64,000 nt of DNA from Ancylobacter oerskovii (GCF_018390555.1 NZ_JAHBGB010000041.1:186001-250000); one strand, 5' to 3'. Shown: positions 17,607 to 26,743, numbered from the stretch's first letter. The notes: generated from the sequence alone by a model not told the origin. Program-made: numbers and translations.

Positions 17607-18494
17607 TCAAAGCACCGGGATGCCGGCATGCTTGGCCTTGGCCTCCGGCTCGACATGGATGTTGACGAAGAGGTCGTGCACGTCGCGGCGCAACGCCTCC
17701 TCGATGCGGTCGCAGATGGCGTGCGCCTCGCTCACCGGCATCTCGCCGGGCACCACCAGATGGAAATCGACGAAGGTCAGCCGGCCGGCCTGGCGGGTGC
17801 GCAGGTCATGCGCCTCGATGGCGCCGACCGCCTCCTCGGCGATGCGCATGCGGATGCGCGCCAGGATGTCGCTCGGCACCGCCTGGTCCATCAGCCCGCC
17901 GATGCTCTCCTTCAGCACGCCGTAGCCGGACCACAGGATGTTCACCGCCACCAGGGCGGCGAGCACGAGGTCGGCCTTCTCATAGCCGCTGACCATGGCC
18001 AGCGCGATGCCGGCCAGCACGGCCCCGGAGGACACCACGTCGGTCAGCAGGTGCTTGCCGTCGGCCACCAGCGCCGGCGAACGCAGTCGGCGCCCCTGCC
18101 GGATCAGCACCCAGCACCATGCCGCGTTGAGGACGCCGGCAAGGGCGTTGGCGCCGAGGCCGCTCGGCGACGGATCCAGCGCATGCGGTTCCTGCCAGGC
18201 GAAATAGACCTCGCGGAAGATCGACAGCGCAGCGACCACGATGAGCACGCCGACGATGACGGCCGAGAAATACTCGGCCTTGGCATAGCCATAGGGATGC
18301 GCGGCATCGGCCGGCCGGGCGCTGACCTTCAGCGCGATCAGCGCGGCGATGGCGGTGCTGACATTGACCAGGCTTTCCAGCGCGTCGGAGTAGAGCGCGA
18401 TGCTGCCGGTCAGCCGATAGGCGAGATATTTCAGGCCGAGCACCACGACGCTGACGACCACGCTGCCGGCCGCCAGCCGCAAGGACTGTTCCAT
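17607..18494 (-). CDS. Cation diffusion facilitator transporter
   Basis: A 295-residue, about six-helix metal/proton antiporter with a cytoplasmic C-terminal dimerisation domain (DVHDLFVNIHVEPEAKAKHAG). The helix 5 half of the metal site is HLLTD (His-xxx-Asp). The helix 2 half reads SDALESLVN, giving Glu-xxx-Asn instead of the His/Asp-xxx-Asp of zinc exporters, so the metal may be Fe2+, Mn2+ or another ion rather than Zn2+. It is distinct from the CzcD-like gene at 50617-51579. An intergenic hairpin lies upstream. Confidence 0.9.
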   Translation of the reverse strand: MEQSLRLAAGSVVVSVVVLGLKYLAYRLTGSIALYSDALESLVNVSTAIAALIALKVSARPADAAHPYGYAKAEYFSAVIVGVLIVVAALSIFREVYFAWQEPHALDPSPSGLGANALAGVLNAAWCWVLIRQGRRLRSPALVADGKHLLTDVVSSGAVLAGIALAMVSGYEKADLVLAALVAVNILWSGYGVLKESIGGLMDQAVPSDILARIRMRIAEEAVGAIEAHDLRTRQAGRLTFVDFHLVVPGEMPVSEAHAICDRIEEALRRDVHDLFVNIHVEPEAKAKHAGIPVL

Positions 18495-18603
18495 CCGCCC
18501 ATTCCACTCCGATGACGCCTGCGCGCCGGGGTCGTCCGATTAGACAGTCAGCAAGCGAAAATCAAGCCATGACAAGGGTTTGCAACTGGTTCGCAGGAGC
18601 AGT

Positions 18604-18637
18604 CGCAAGCCTGGCGCCGTCATGTGACGGGCTTGCG
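18604..18637. other. Intergenic hairpin between the sugar kinase and CDF genes
   Basis: CGCAAGC...GCTTGCG forms the outer stem and CCGTCA-TG-TGACGG the inner stem, separated by an asymmetric internal loop. No T-run follows on the minus strand. It may be a weak terminator of the sugar kinase transcript or a stability element. Confidence 0.45.
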
Positions 18638-18676
18638 CCCTGAACCGTCTCGGATCGTCGCGTCACATGCCGGGCG

Positions 18677-19585
18677 TCAGGCGTGGGCGGTGCGCGGCAG
18701 GATGGCGCCGCGATGCTGGATCACGCGGCCGGCAAGCGCATGGCCGGCTTCGGCCGCGACGGTCGGCGGCTTGCCCTCGAGGCGGGCGGCGAGATAGGCG
18801 GCGTTGAAGCTGTCGCCGGCGGCCGTGGTGTCGACGGGAGTGACCGGCTCGGGAATGGCAACCAGCTGGGAATTGCCGCCGGACACCACCAGCGCTCCCT
18901 CGGCACCGTTCTTCACCACGATCTCGCCGACGCCGAAGGTGGCGAGCCGCTCGGCGGTGGCGGCCGGCGAGCCGTCGTTCCACAGCATCGCCTCGTCCTC
19001 GAAGGTGGGAAGGGCGAGGGTGGAACGCTTCAGCGCCTGGGCATAGACCGTGCGGGCGCGGGCGACGTCGCCGCGCCAGTTGCGCGGGCGGTAATTGCCG
19101 TCGAACACCACCTTGGCGCCGCGCTCGCGGGCGAATTCCAGCGTCGCCAGCAGCCGCCCGAGCCCGGTATTGGAGTAGATGGAGAGGGTGATGCCGGAAA
19201 GATACACCACCTGCGCCTCCATGATGGCCTCGGCGACGCGCTCCCAGCCGGGCAGCTCGAACAGCTCGCGCGCCGGGGCGTTGTCGCGCCAGTAGCTGAA
19301 GGTGCGCTCGCCGAAGGTGTCGGTGTCGATCACATAGAGGCCCGGCATGCGGCCGGGCGCGCGCAGGATCTGGCCGGTGTCGATATTCTCCGCCTCGGCG
19401 GCGGCGACGATCTGCTCGGAATAGCGATCGTCGCCGAGCGCGGTGGCATAGGCCACCTCGACGCCGGCACGGGCGAGGTAGACGGCGGTGTTGAACGTGT
19501 CGCCGCCGATGCCGAGGCCATAGCGGGCATCCGCGCCGCGCGAGAACTCGACCATCACCTCGCCGATCGACACAACCTTCGCCAT
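18677..19585 (-). CDS. kdgK: PfkB-family sugar kinase, probably 2-keto-3-deoxygluconate kinase
   Basis: A 302-residue ribokinase-fold enzyme. It has the N-terminal signature IGGDTFNTAVYLARAG and the C-terminal active-site motif DTTAAGDSFNAAYLAARL, with the catalytic Asp in AAGD (the first Gly of the usual GAGD is Ala). MAKVVSIGEVMVEFS and YSNTGLGRLLATLEFAR are typical of KdgK, which phosphorylates 2-keto-3-deoxygluconate for the Entner-Doudoroff route. The ATG at 19585 follows AGGAGGAGCC. Neighbours give no further clue, so the exact sugar is moderately sure. Confidence 0.86.
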   Translation of the reverse strand: MAKVVSIGEVMVEFSRGADARYGLGIGGDTFNTAVYLARAGVEVAYATALGDDRYSEQIVAAAEAENIDTGQILRAPGRMPGLYVIDTDTFGERTFSYWRDNAPARELFELPGWERVAEAIMEAQVVYLSGITLSIYSNTGLGRLLATLEFARERGAKVVFDGNYRPRNWRGDVARARTVYAQALKRSTLALPTFEDEAMLWNDGSPAATAERLATFGVGEIVVKNGAEGALVVSGGNSQLVAIPEPVTPVDTTAAGDSFNAAYLAARLEGKPPTVAAEAGHALAGRVIQHRGAILPRTAHA

Positions 19586-19723
19586 CAGGCTCCTCCTGCT
19601 GCTGCGGGCGCCATGCCGGCCCCTTCGATTCGCGCGCAGGTTCGCCTCATTCGGCGGCCGCGGCAACCCGCGGCGCCGGATGAAAGGCGCATGGAGGCCC
19701 GGGAAGCGCCGGCAGCCCGCGCG

Positions 19724-20926
19724 TCAGCCGGGGCGGGCCGAGGCGAGGAAATCGCCCATGCGCTCCAGCGCCCGGCGGATATTCTCCGCCGAGTTGGCGT
19801 AGGAAAGACGGATATAGCCCTCGCCATGCACGCCGAAATCTGGCCCGCCAATGGTGGCGACGCCGGCGGTTTCCAGCAGGGCGTTGGCCAGCGCCTTTGC
19901 CGAGGCCCAGCCGGTGCCGGAGACGTTGGGGAAGGCATAGAAGGCGCCCTTGGGCGTGGCGCAGGAGACGCCCGGCAGGGCGTTCAGCCCGTCGACCACC
20001 AGCCGGCGGCGGGCGTCGAACTCGGCGACCATCGCGCTCACGCAGTCCTGCGGGCCGGTCAGTGCCGCGAGCGCGCCGAACTGCGCCGGGGCATTGACGC
20101 AGGACCAGGCATTGACGCTGAGCTTGCGCACCGCCTCGAACAGGGCCGGCGGCCACAGCGCCCAGCCCATGCGCCAGCCGGTCATCGCATAGGTCTTCGA
20201 CCAGCCGTTGAGCAGGATCAGCCGGTCGCGGATCTCGGGATAGGCGAGCAGGGTGGTGTGCTCCTCGCCATCGAACAGGAACTGGTCGTAGATCTCGTCG
20301 GAGAGGATGGCGACATGCGGGTGGCGCGCCAGACCTTCGACCAGCGCGTCGATCTCCGCCTTCGGGGTGACGCCGCCGGTGGGGTTGGCCGGCGAGTTGA
20401 GAATGAGCAGGCGGGTGCGCGGCGTGATCAGCGCCAGCGTCTCCTCCGCCGAGAAGGCGAAGCCGTTCTCCTCGCGGATCGGCACCGGCACCGGGGTGGC
20501 GCCGGTGAACTCGATCATGGAGCGGTAGATCGGGAAGCCGGGATCGGGATAGAGGATTTCCGCCCCCGGCTCGCCCAGCATCAATATGGCGGCGAACATC
20601 GTCACCTTGCCGCCGGGCACGATGACCACCCGGCCGGGATCGATCTGCGTCCCGTGGCGGCGATGGATGTCGGCGGCCACCGCCTCGCGCAGCGGCGCGA
20701 TGCCGATGGAGGGCGTGTAGCCGTGCTCGCCGTCGCGCAACGCCTTGATCGCCGCTTCCACGATATGGTCGGGCGTACGGAAATCCGGCTGGCCGATGCC
20801 GAGATTGACGATGTCGCGGCCCTGCGCGGCGAGCGCGGCGGCGCGGGCGAGCACCGCGAAGGCGTTCTCCTCGCCGATGCGATCGAAGGCCGACACGGGG
20901 CGGATGGATGAGAAGGGGGATGTCAC
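19724..20926 (-). CDS. Class I/II PLP-dependent aminotransferase
   Basis: A 400-residue fold-type I aminotransferase of the aspartate aminotransferase group. LNSPANPTGG, SDEIYDQFLFDG and the PLP-lysine motif GWSKTYAMTGWRMGW are all present, as is the C-terminal substrate-carboxylate Arg in GYIRLSYANS. The amino donor and acceptor cannot be fixed from sequence. It is about 140 bases upstream of the sugar kinase on the same strand, with no obvious pathway link. Confidence 0.92.
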   Translation of the reverse strand: MTSPFSSIRPVSAFDRIGEENAFAVLARAAALAAQGRDIVNLGIGQPDFRTPDHIVEAAIKALRDGEHGYTPSIGIAPLREAVAADIHRRHGTQIDPGRVVIVPGGKVTMFAAILMLGEPGAEILYPDPGFPIYRSMIEFTGATPVPVPIREENGFAFSAEETLALITPRTRLLILNSPANPTGGVTPKAEIDALVEGLARHPHVAILSDEIYDQFLFDGEEHTTLLAYPEIRDRLILLNGWSKTYAMTGWRMGWALWPPALFEAVRKLSVNAWSCVNAPAQFGALAALTGPQDCVSAMVAEFDARRRLVVDGLNALPGVSCATPKGAFYAFPNVSGTGWASAKALANALLETAGVATIGGPDFGVHGEGYIRLSYANSAENIRRALERMGDFLASARPG

Positions 20927-21074
20927 GGGATCAATCTGCGTTGGTGGCGTTTTCGAGCGTCTCGGCTGTAAAGTTCTTGTTGTTTCGGCATTGGTGTCAC
21001 ATGAACGATGGGTCGTTCAAGTGCGCCCTCCGCAGCTCTCTTGCCGCGCCATGGCGTCGGCCGCAGGAACTCCG

Positions 21075-22238
21075 ATGAGCCGTGAAGCCTCCGACCTGCC
21101 GCTCGGCGGGTTTGTCGATGTGAAGCCAGCGCCGCGGCCGGAGCGGGTAACGCTCACCGGCCGGCATGTTGATGTCGTGCCGTTCGACGTCGCCCGCCAT
21201 GCCCGCTCGCTCTACGAGCGCTCGCACGGGCCGGAGAAGGAGGTGCTGTGGGCCTATCTCTTCCCGCCGCCCTTCGAGAGCTTCGAAAGCTTCGAGGCCT
21301 ACTACGCCGCGGCGGCGCAGAAGGACGATCCGCTGCTCTACGCCATCATCGACAAGGCGAGCGGCGAGGCGGTGGGGCACGCCACCCTGATGCGCATCGA
21401 TCCCGCCAACCGGGTGATCGAGGTCGGCAACATCCTCTACACGCCGGCGCTGATGCGTACCCCGGGCGGCACCGAGGCGATGGCGCTGATGGCGCGCTAT
21501 GTCTTCGACGAGCTCGGCTATCGCCGCTACGAGTGGAAGTGCAACGCGCTGAACGCACCCTCGCGCCGCGCGGCGCTGCGCTACGGCTTTTCGTTCGAGG
21601 GCATCTTCCACCAGCATATGATCGTGAAGGGCCGCAACCGCGACACCGCCTGGTTCGCCATGCTGGACGCGTCATGGCCGCAGCGCGCCCATGCCTTCGA
21701 CCATTGGCTGGCGCCGGAGAATTTCAACGCCGCCGGCCGGCAGCGCGTCCCGCTCGGGGTCCTCAATCGCGAGGCCCTGGAGGCGGGCGGCACGGTGCTG
21801 CGCCGCGCCGGCCTCGCCGACATCGAGGCGGTGGAGGAGGTGCAGCGGCGCGCCTATGCCAAGAACCGCATCCTGCTCGGCGTCGAGCCGGTGCCGCTGC
21901 TGTGGGATTACCGTCAGGTGTTCCGCGAGCGCGAAGTGTGGGTGGTCGACGGCGACGACGCCCTGGCCGCCGTGCTGATTCTCGAACCGCGGACGGATGA
22001 TTTCCTCATCGACAGCCTCGCCATCGCGCCGATGACGCAGGGGAGCGGGCTCGGCAACAGGCTGCTCGCCGCCGCCGAGGCGCGGGCGCGGGCGCTGGGG
22101 CACGGCGTCGTGCGCCTCTATACCGGCGAGCCGCTCGCCGCCAACATCAACTGGTATCGTCGCAAGGGCTACTCGATCGAGCGGGTGGAGCAGATGCCCG
22201 ACCGGCGTCTGGTCCATATGGCGAAGACGCTCGGCTGA
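21075..22238 (+). CDS. Tandem GNAT acetyltransferase
   Basis: A 387-residue fusion of two GNAT domains. Residues about 25-200 are RimJ/RimL-like (EVGNILYTPALMRTPGGTEA, YRRYEWKCNALNAPSRRAAL, GFSFEGIFHQHM). Residues about 235-387 form a second GNAT unit (IDSLAIAPMTQGSGLGNRLL, with the acetyl-CoA-binding Q/RxxGxG-type loop, and NINWYRRKGY). The ATG at 21075 follows GCAGGAA. The first half may modify a small molecule or peptide N-terminus; the pairing may be catalytic plus regulatory. Substrate unknown. Confidence 0.88.
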   Translation: MSREASDLPLGGFVDVKPAPRPERVTLTGRHVDVVPFDVARHARSLYERSHGPEKEVLWAYLFPPPFESFESFEAYYAAAAQKDDPLLYAIIDKASGEAVGHATLMRIDPANRVIEVGNILYTPALMRTPGGTEAMALMARYVFDELGYRRYEWKCNALNAPSRRAALRYGFSFEGIFHQHMIVKGRNRDTAWFAMLDASWPQRAHAFDHWLAPENFNAAGRQRVPLGVLNREALEAGGTVLRRAGLADIEAVEEVQRRAYAKNRILLGVEPVPLLWDYRQVFREREVWVVDGDDALAAVLILEPRTDDFLIDSLAIAPMTQGSGLGNRLLAAAEARARALGHGVVRLYTGEPLAANINWYRRKGYSIERVEQMPDRRLVHMAKTLG

Positions 22239-22281
22239 GCTATTCCTCGCCGGATCGAGCCTGCCTCACCTCCTTGTTTCC

Positions 22282-22309
22282 TTGCACGCGGCGCCGGATC
22301 GCTTACATT
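22282..22309 (+). promoter_or_regulatory. Candidate sigma-70 promoter of map
   Basis: TTGCAC (22282-22287) and TACATT (22304-22309) are separated by 16 bases. Transcription would start near 22316. This favours the map start codon at 22363 over the upstream ATGs at 22318 and 22330, unless the mRNA is leaderless. Confidence 0.35.
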
Positions 22310-22362
22310 CGCCGGTGATGGACAGCCGTATGAAAACGGCGACGAATCTGGACTTGCCTGCG

Positions 22363-23187
22363 ATGAGCTATGTGGAAGCGGCCGCCGCGCCGTTGAGGAA
22401 GACCGGCCAGATCCGCCTGCATGGGCCGGAAGGCTTCGAGGGCATGCGCCGGGCCGGGCGGCTGGCCGCCGAGGCGCTCGACCTCGTGCACGAGATGGTC
22501 GCACCGGGGGTGAGCACCGAGGCGATCGACAATCTCGTCTTCGAATTCGCCATGGACAATGGCGCCATGCCGGCGACGCTGATGTATCGCGGCTATCGCA
22601 AGTCGACCTGCACCTCGATCAACCATGTCGTCTGCCACGGCATTCCCAACGAGAAGCCGCTGCGCGAGGGCGACATCGTCAATGTCGACGTCACGCTGAT
22701 CTATGACGGCTGGTACGGCGATTCCAGCCGCATGTACCCGGTCGGCGAAATTCCCCGCCGGGCTGAGCGATTGCTCGAAGTGACCTATGAATCGATGATG
22801 CGCGGTATCGAGGCCATCAAGCCGGGCGGGCATGTCGGTGACATCGGCGCGGCGATCCAGGACTATGTCGAACCGCTGCATATGAGCGTGGTGCGCGACT
22901 TCTGCGGCCATGGCGTCGGCCAGCTTTTCCATGACGAGCCGAACATCGTGCATGTCGGTCGCCGGGGAGAGGGGCCGGAACTGCTGCCGGGCATGATCTT
23001 CACCGTCGAGCCGATGATCAATCTCGGCCGGCCGCATGTGAAGGTGCTCTCGGATGGCTGGACGGCGGTGACGCGCGACCGCGCGCTGTCGGCCCAGTTC
23101 GAGCATTCGGTGGGTGTCACCGAGACCGGGGTGGAAATCTTCACCCTGTCGCCGAAGGGCTATCACAAGCCGATCTTCGGCGGCTGA
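22363..23187 (+). CDS. map: Methionine aminopeptidase, type I
   Basis: This 274-residue enzyme removes the initiator Met from nascent proteins. Dinuclear metal ligands are visible in [14 protein letters not shown] (two Asp), [14 protein letters not shown] (His), TVEPM (Glu) and the C-terminal QFEHSV (Glu). [10 protein letters not shown] is the substrate-pocket loop. [15 protein letters not shown] resembles the N-terminus of alphaproteobacterial relatives, so I chose 22363. In-frame ATGs at 22318 and 22330 are alternatives and none has a strong ribosome binding site. radC follows after 17 bases. Confidence 0.92.
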   Translation: MSYVEAAAAPLRKTGQIRLHGPEGFEGMRRAGRLAAEALDLVHEMVAPGVSTEAIDNLVFEFAMDNGAMPATLMYRGYRKSTCTSINHVVCHGIPNEKPLREGDIVNVDVTLIYDGWYGDSSRMYPVGEIPRRAERLLEVTYESMMRGIEAIKPGGHVGDIGAAIQDYVEPLHMSVVRDFCGHGVGQLFHDEPNIVHVGRRGEGPELLPGMIFTVEPMINLGRPHVKVLSDGWTAVTRDRALSAQFEHSVGVTETGVEIFTLSPKGYHKPIFGG

Positions 23188-23204
23188 CCGGGCCGGGGCG
23201 GCGG

Positions 23205-23969
23205 ATGAATCCGAAGCCGGGGCTTCAGGAGATGCCGACGACCGAGCCCCTGTTGCCGGACAATCCCCACGGGGAACGGGCCGGGCTGGCGGAGGCGGCC
23301 CCTCACTTCACCGGCCATCGCGAACGGCTGCGCGAACGCTTTCGCACCGGCGGGGCCGCGGCGCTGCCGGACTATGAGCTCCTCGAGCTGGTCCTGTTCC
23401 GCGCCGTGCCGCGTGCCGACGTGAAGCCGCTCGCCAAGAAGCTGGTGGAGCGCTTCGGCTCCTTCGCCGAGGCGATCGCCGCGCCCCCCGCAAGGCTGCG
23501 CGAGGTGAAGGGCGTCGGCGAGGCGATCATCACCGAGTTCAAGCTGATCGGCGCCGCGGTGGAGCGGGTGACTGCGGCGCAGATGCGCGCCCGCCCGGTG
23601 CTTTCCTCCTGGAGCGCGGTGATCGCCCATTGTCGCGCCTCGATGGCCTATGTCGATCGCGAGCAGTTCCGGGTGCTGTTTCTCGACAAGCGCAACCAGC
23701 TGATCCTCGACGAAGTGCAGCAGAGCGGCACGGTGGACCATACGCCGGTCTATCCGCGCGAGGTGGTGAAGCGGGCGCTGGAAGTGTCGGCGAGCGCCAT
23801 CATCCTCGTGCACAACCACCCGAGCGGGGATCCCACCCCATCGAGCGCCGACATCCAGATGACGCGCACCATCATCGATGTCGCCAAGCCGATGGGCATC
23901 GAGGTGCACGATCACATCATCGTCGGCAAGGACGGCCATGCCAGCCTCAAGGGCCTGCGGCTGATCTAG
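23205..23969 (+). CDS. radC: RadC-family JAMM/MPN domain protein
   Basis: A 254-residue protein with an N-terminal helix-hairpin-helix-like region (about 40-125; [20 protein letters not shown]) and a C-terminal JAB/MPN domain. The complete zinc site is [15 protein letters not shown] (HxHx7SxxD). The family was once linked to DNA repair, but its role is unclear and the motif suggests a metallohydrolase. It is 17 bases after map, so probably cotranscribed. Confidence 0.93.
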   Translation: MNPKPGLQEMPTTEPLLPDNPHGERAGLAEAAPHFTGHRERLRERFRTGGAAALPDYELLELVLFRAVPRADVKPLAKKLVERFGSFAEAIAAPPARLREVKGVGEAIITEFKLIGAAVERVTAAQMRARPVLSSWSAVIAHCRASMAYVDREQFRVLFLDKRNQLILDEVQQSGTVDHTPVYPREVVKRALEVSASAIILVHNHPSGDPTPSSADIQMTRTIIDVAKPMGIEVHDHIIVGKDGHASLKGLRLI

Positions 23970-23976
23970 CTCCGCC

Positions 23977-24165
23977 TCAGAAACCGGTCAGCGGCAGCGC
24001 CAGGGGAAGCAGCGCCAGCCCGGTGCCGATGAGCGCGACGTCGAGCAGGAGGCAGGCGCCGATCACCAGAGGGGCCGGGGTTGGGCGCTGGGCGAAGAGG
24101 GTGGCGCCGACGAACAGTACGATCAGTCCAGCGAGGATGGGGACGAGCGCGAGAGCGGGATTCAT
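23977..24165 (-). CDS. Small two-helix membrane protein coupled to cydB
   Basis: A 62-residue protein, MNPALALVPILAGLIVLFVG onward, made of two hydrophobic helices (about 4-22 and 34-56) joined by QRPTPAP. Its ATG overlaps the cydB stop codon (ATGA), so its translation is almost certainly coupled to cydB. Known small bd-oxidase subunits (CydX, CydH, the DUF2474/CioX type) are single-helix and usually shorter, so this is not an evident member. I infer an accessory or assembly subunit of this CioAB-type oxidase. Confidence 0.72.
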   Translation of the reverse strand: MNPALALVPILAGLIVLFVGATLFAQRPTPAPLVIGACLLLDVALIGTGLALLPLALPLTGF

Positions 24166-25298
24166 GGATGTGCACTCCCGGCGGCCTCGCCGCCATAGCC
24201 GCCGTGAGGAACGGCCTTGCCGCCATGGCCGCCGTGAGGAGCGGCCCTGCCGCCATAGCCGCCGTGAGGGGCGGTCTCGCCGCCATAGCCGGCATGAGGA
24301 GCGGCCTTGCCGCGGAACACCCAATAGGCATGGGCCTGATAGGCGAGCACCACCGGAAGGATGATCGCCAGCCCGACGGCAATGAACGCAAGGGTTTGCG
24401 GATCGGCCGCGCCGTCCCAGACAGTGACGTGGCGCGGTACCACGTAAGGCCAGAGGCTCACGACCAGGCCGACGAGGCCGAGGGCGAATACAACCAGCGA
24501 CAGCACGAAGGTGCGCGGCTCGGCGCCGTCCCAGATGCCGCGCCAGATGGCCGCGAGGATCGCCAGCGTGGCGAGCGGCACCGGCGCCAGCATGAGCAGG
24601 TTCGGCAAGGCGAACCAGCGGGCCGCCACCTCGGGCACCGTGATCGCGCTCCACAGGCTGACCAGCGCCATCATGACGGCGGTGAGGATCAGCGCGGCAT
24701 GGGCGATCTCGCGGGCGAAAACCTGAGTGGCGCCAACGGTTTTCCAGATGAGCCAGCCGGCGCCGATCAGCGCGTAGCCGCCGACGAGGCCGACGCCGCA
24801 CAACAGGCCGAGAAGCGAGAAGAAGCTGAACGGACCGCCGGAGAACATGCCGTCCTGCATCGGGACGCCACCGATCAGGCCGCCGAGAATCAGGCCCTGG
24901 CAAAGGGTGGCGAGGAGGGAGCCGGCGAAGAAGGCGATGTCCCACAGGAAGCGGAATCGCGTCGCCTGCAGGCGGAACTCGAAGGCGATGCCGCGGAAGA
25001 TCAGCGCGAACAGCATGAACATGATCGGCAGATAAAACGCAGGCAGAAGAACGTAGTAGCCGGCGGGGAAGGCGGCGATGAGTAGCGTGCCGCCCATCAC
25101 CAGCCAGGTTTCGTTGGCGTCCCACACCGGCTCGATGGAGGCCATCATCGCGTCGCGGTCGGCGTCGCGGGGGGCGGCGAGGAAGAGGATGCCGACCCCG
25201 AGATCGAGGCCGTCGGCCAGCACGTAGACGGTGACGCAGAAGGCGGCGACGGCGGCGAAGACGAGCGGGACGTGGGGGCCCTGCATGAGCTCGATCAT
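24162..25298 (-). CDS. cydB: Cytochrome bd-type (cyanide-insensitive) quinol oxidase subunit II
   Basis: A 378-residue, about eight-helix subunit of a CioAB/bd-type terminal oxidase. ADGLDLGVGILF and EPVWDANETWLVMGG are diagnostic. The family is about 335 residues; the excess is a C-terminal tail of four 10-residue Gly/His repeats (KAAPHAGYGG, ETAPHGGYGG, RAAPHGGHGG, KAVPHGGYGG) followed by EAAGSAHP. It starts 3 bases after the cydA stop codon and its stop overlaps the start of the small membrane gene. Confidence 0.95.
   Translation of the reverse strand: MIELMQGPHVPLVFAAVAAFCVTVYVLADGLDLGVGILFLAAPRDADRDAMMASIEPVWDANETWLVMGGTLLIAAFPAGYYVLLPAFYLPIMFMLFALIFRGIAFEFRLQATRFRFLWDIAFFAGSLLATLCQGLILGGLIGGVPMQDGMFSGGPFSFFSLLGLLCGVGLVGGYALIGAGWLIWKTVGATQVFAREIAHAALILTAVMMALVSLWSAITVPEVAARWFALPNLLMLAPVPLATLAILAAIWRGIWDGAEPRTFVLSLVVFALGLVGLVVSLWPYVVPRHVTVWDGAADPQTLAFIAVGLAIILPVVLAYQAHAYWVFRGKAAPHAGYGGETAPHGGYGGRAAPHGGHGGKAVPHGGYGGEAAGSAHP
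24181..24300. repeat. Four 30-bp tandem repeats in cydB
   Basis: Four consecutive 30-base units, each with the form NCGGNCNNGCCGCCAT followed by a GCC-rich end and TGAGG, fill exactly 120 bases. A partial fifth copy begins at 24301. They encode the 10-residue repeats at the CydB C-terminus. Copies differ at few positions, consistent with recent expansion by slippage or unequal crossing-over while keeping frame. Confidence 0.93.
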
Positions 25299-25301
25299 GG
25301 G

Positions 25302-26741
25302 TCAGGCTCCCGCCTGCTCGAGGGTGCCGGCGGCCGGCGACGAGGATGAAAAGGAGGCCGATGCGGTGGCCGATGCGGCCGACAGGCCGACATTGGTGCG
25401 ATCGAGGCCGGGACGCTCGCGGGTGGGCAGCGAGGTATCGGCCGGTCCCTTCAGCGCGGTGCGGCCGGCGAACCAGAGGAAGCTCAGCAGCAGCAGGTTG
25501 TAGACGGCGAAGAAGATGAGGAGGCTGGTGGTCACCGCCCCGGCGGTGACGGGGGCCACCGCCTCGGCGGTGCGCAGGTGGCCATAGATGATCCAGGGCT
25601 GGCGGCCCGCTTCCGTCACCGTCCAGCCGGCGAGCACGCCGAGGAAGCCGAGCGGGGTGGTGCCCATGGCGAGGAGATGGAACCAGCGGGCGTGGAAGAG
25701 GCGCCCACGCAGCCGCAGCACCAGGCCGGTGACGGCGGTGGCCAGCAAGGCGAGGCCGATGCCCACCATGATGCGGAAGGCGAAGAACACCACCGGCACG
25801 TTCGGCTGGTCGGCCGGCGGCACCGTCTTCAGGCCCGCGACCTCGCCGTCCCAGCTATGGGTGAGGTAGAGGCTGGCGAGGTGGGGGATGTCGAGGGCGT
25901 AGAGGTTCTTCTGCTCGGCCATGTCCGGCCAGGCGATGACGGTCATCGCCGGACCCCTGGTGGTGTCCCACAGGCCCTCCATGGCGGCGAGCTTCACCGG
26001 CTGGTGCTCCAGCGTGTTGCGGCCGTGCAGGTCCCCCAGCGCGATCTGGGTGGGCGCGAGGACGAGTGCCAGCCACATCGCCATCGAGAAGGCGGCGCGC
26101 GAGGCGACGAGGTGCTGGCGCCGCCAGATGTGGAAGGCCGAGACGCCCGCCACCACGAAGGCGCCGGTGAGGAAGCTGGCGCAGACCATATGGGCGAGGC
26201 GATAGGGGAAGGAGGCGGTGAAGATCGCCTGCCACCAATCGGTGACATGGAAGATGCCGTCGGCATCCGCCACCGCCCCGGCCGGGGTCTGCATCCAGCT
26301 ATTGGCGGCGATGATCCAGGTGGCGCTGAACAGCGCGCCGGAGGAGACCATCAGGCAGGAAAACAGGTGCATGCCCTTCGACACCCGCCCTTCGCCGAAC
26401 AGCATGATGCCGATGAAGCCCGCCTCCAGGAAGAAGGCGGTGAGCGTCTCGTACATGAACATCGGGCCGAGCACGTTCGACACCGAGCGGGAGAAGCCGG
26501 CCCAGTTGGTGCCGATCTCGTAGCTGAGCACGATGCCGGTGATGACGCCCATGCCGAAGCTGAGGGCGAAGAGGCGCATCCAGAAGCGCAGCAGGTCGTG
26601 ATAGACGGGCTTGCCGGTGCGCCACCACAGGAAGCTGAGCAGGGTGCAGAACCAGGCGAGGCCGATGGACAGCGTCGGCCACAGGATGTGGAAGCCGATG
26701 GTGAAGGCGAATTGCGCCCGGGCGAGCTCGACGGCGTCCAT
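25302..26741 (-). CDS. cydA: Cytochrome bd-type (cyanide-insensitive) quinol oxidase subunit I
   Basis: A 479-residue heme-bearing subunit that oxidises quinol and reduces O2 to water in the inner membrane. His18 (GFHILWP) is the high-spin heme b595 ligand, and GRQPW in helix 8-9 is the quinol oxidase signature. The Q-loop is short, as in the CioA/cyanide-insensitive group. The C-terminal tail is Ser/Ala-rich. The start at 26741 lies 2 bases after the ydeP stop codon, so the genes are one transcription unit. Confidence 0.95.
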   Translation of the reverse strand: MDAVELARAQFAFTIGFHILWPTLSIGLAWFCTLLSFLWWRTGKPVYHDLLRFWMRLFALSFGMGVITGIVLSYEIGTNWAGFSRSVSNVLGPMFMYETLTAFFLEAGFIGIMLFGEGRVSKGMHLFSCLMVSSGALFSATWIIAANSWMQTPAGAVADADGIFHVTDWWQAIFTASFPYRLAHMVCASFLTGAFVVAGVSAFHIWRRQHLVASRAAFSMAMWLALVLAPTQIALGDLHGRNTLEHQPVKLAAMEGLWDTTRGPAMTVIAWPDMAEQKNLYALDIPHLASLYLTHSWDGEVAGLKTVPPADQPNVPVVFFAFRIMVGIGLALLATAVTGLVLRLRGRLFHARWFHLLAMGTTPLGFLGVLAGWTVTEAGRQPWIIYGHLRTAEAVAPVTAGAVTTSLLIFFAVYNLLLLSFLWFAGRTALKGPADTSLPTRERPGLDRTNVGLSAASATASASFSSSSPAAGTLEQAGA

Positions 26742-26743
26742 CC

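Noticed and set aside
24181-24300. CRISPR-like appearance of regular 30-bp units
   Set aside because: The units are directly adjacent with no spacers, keep the cydB reading frame and encode a clear peptide repeat.
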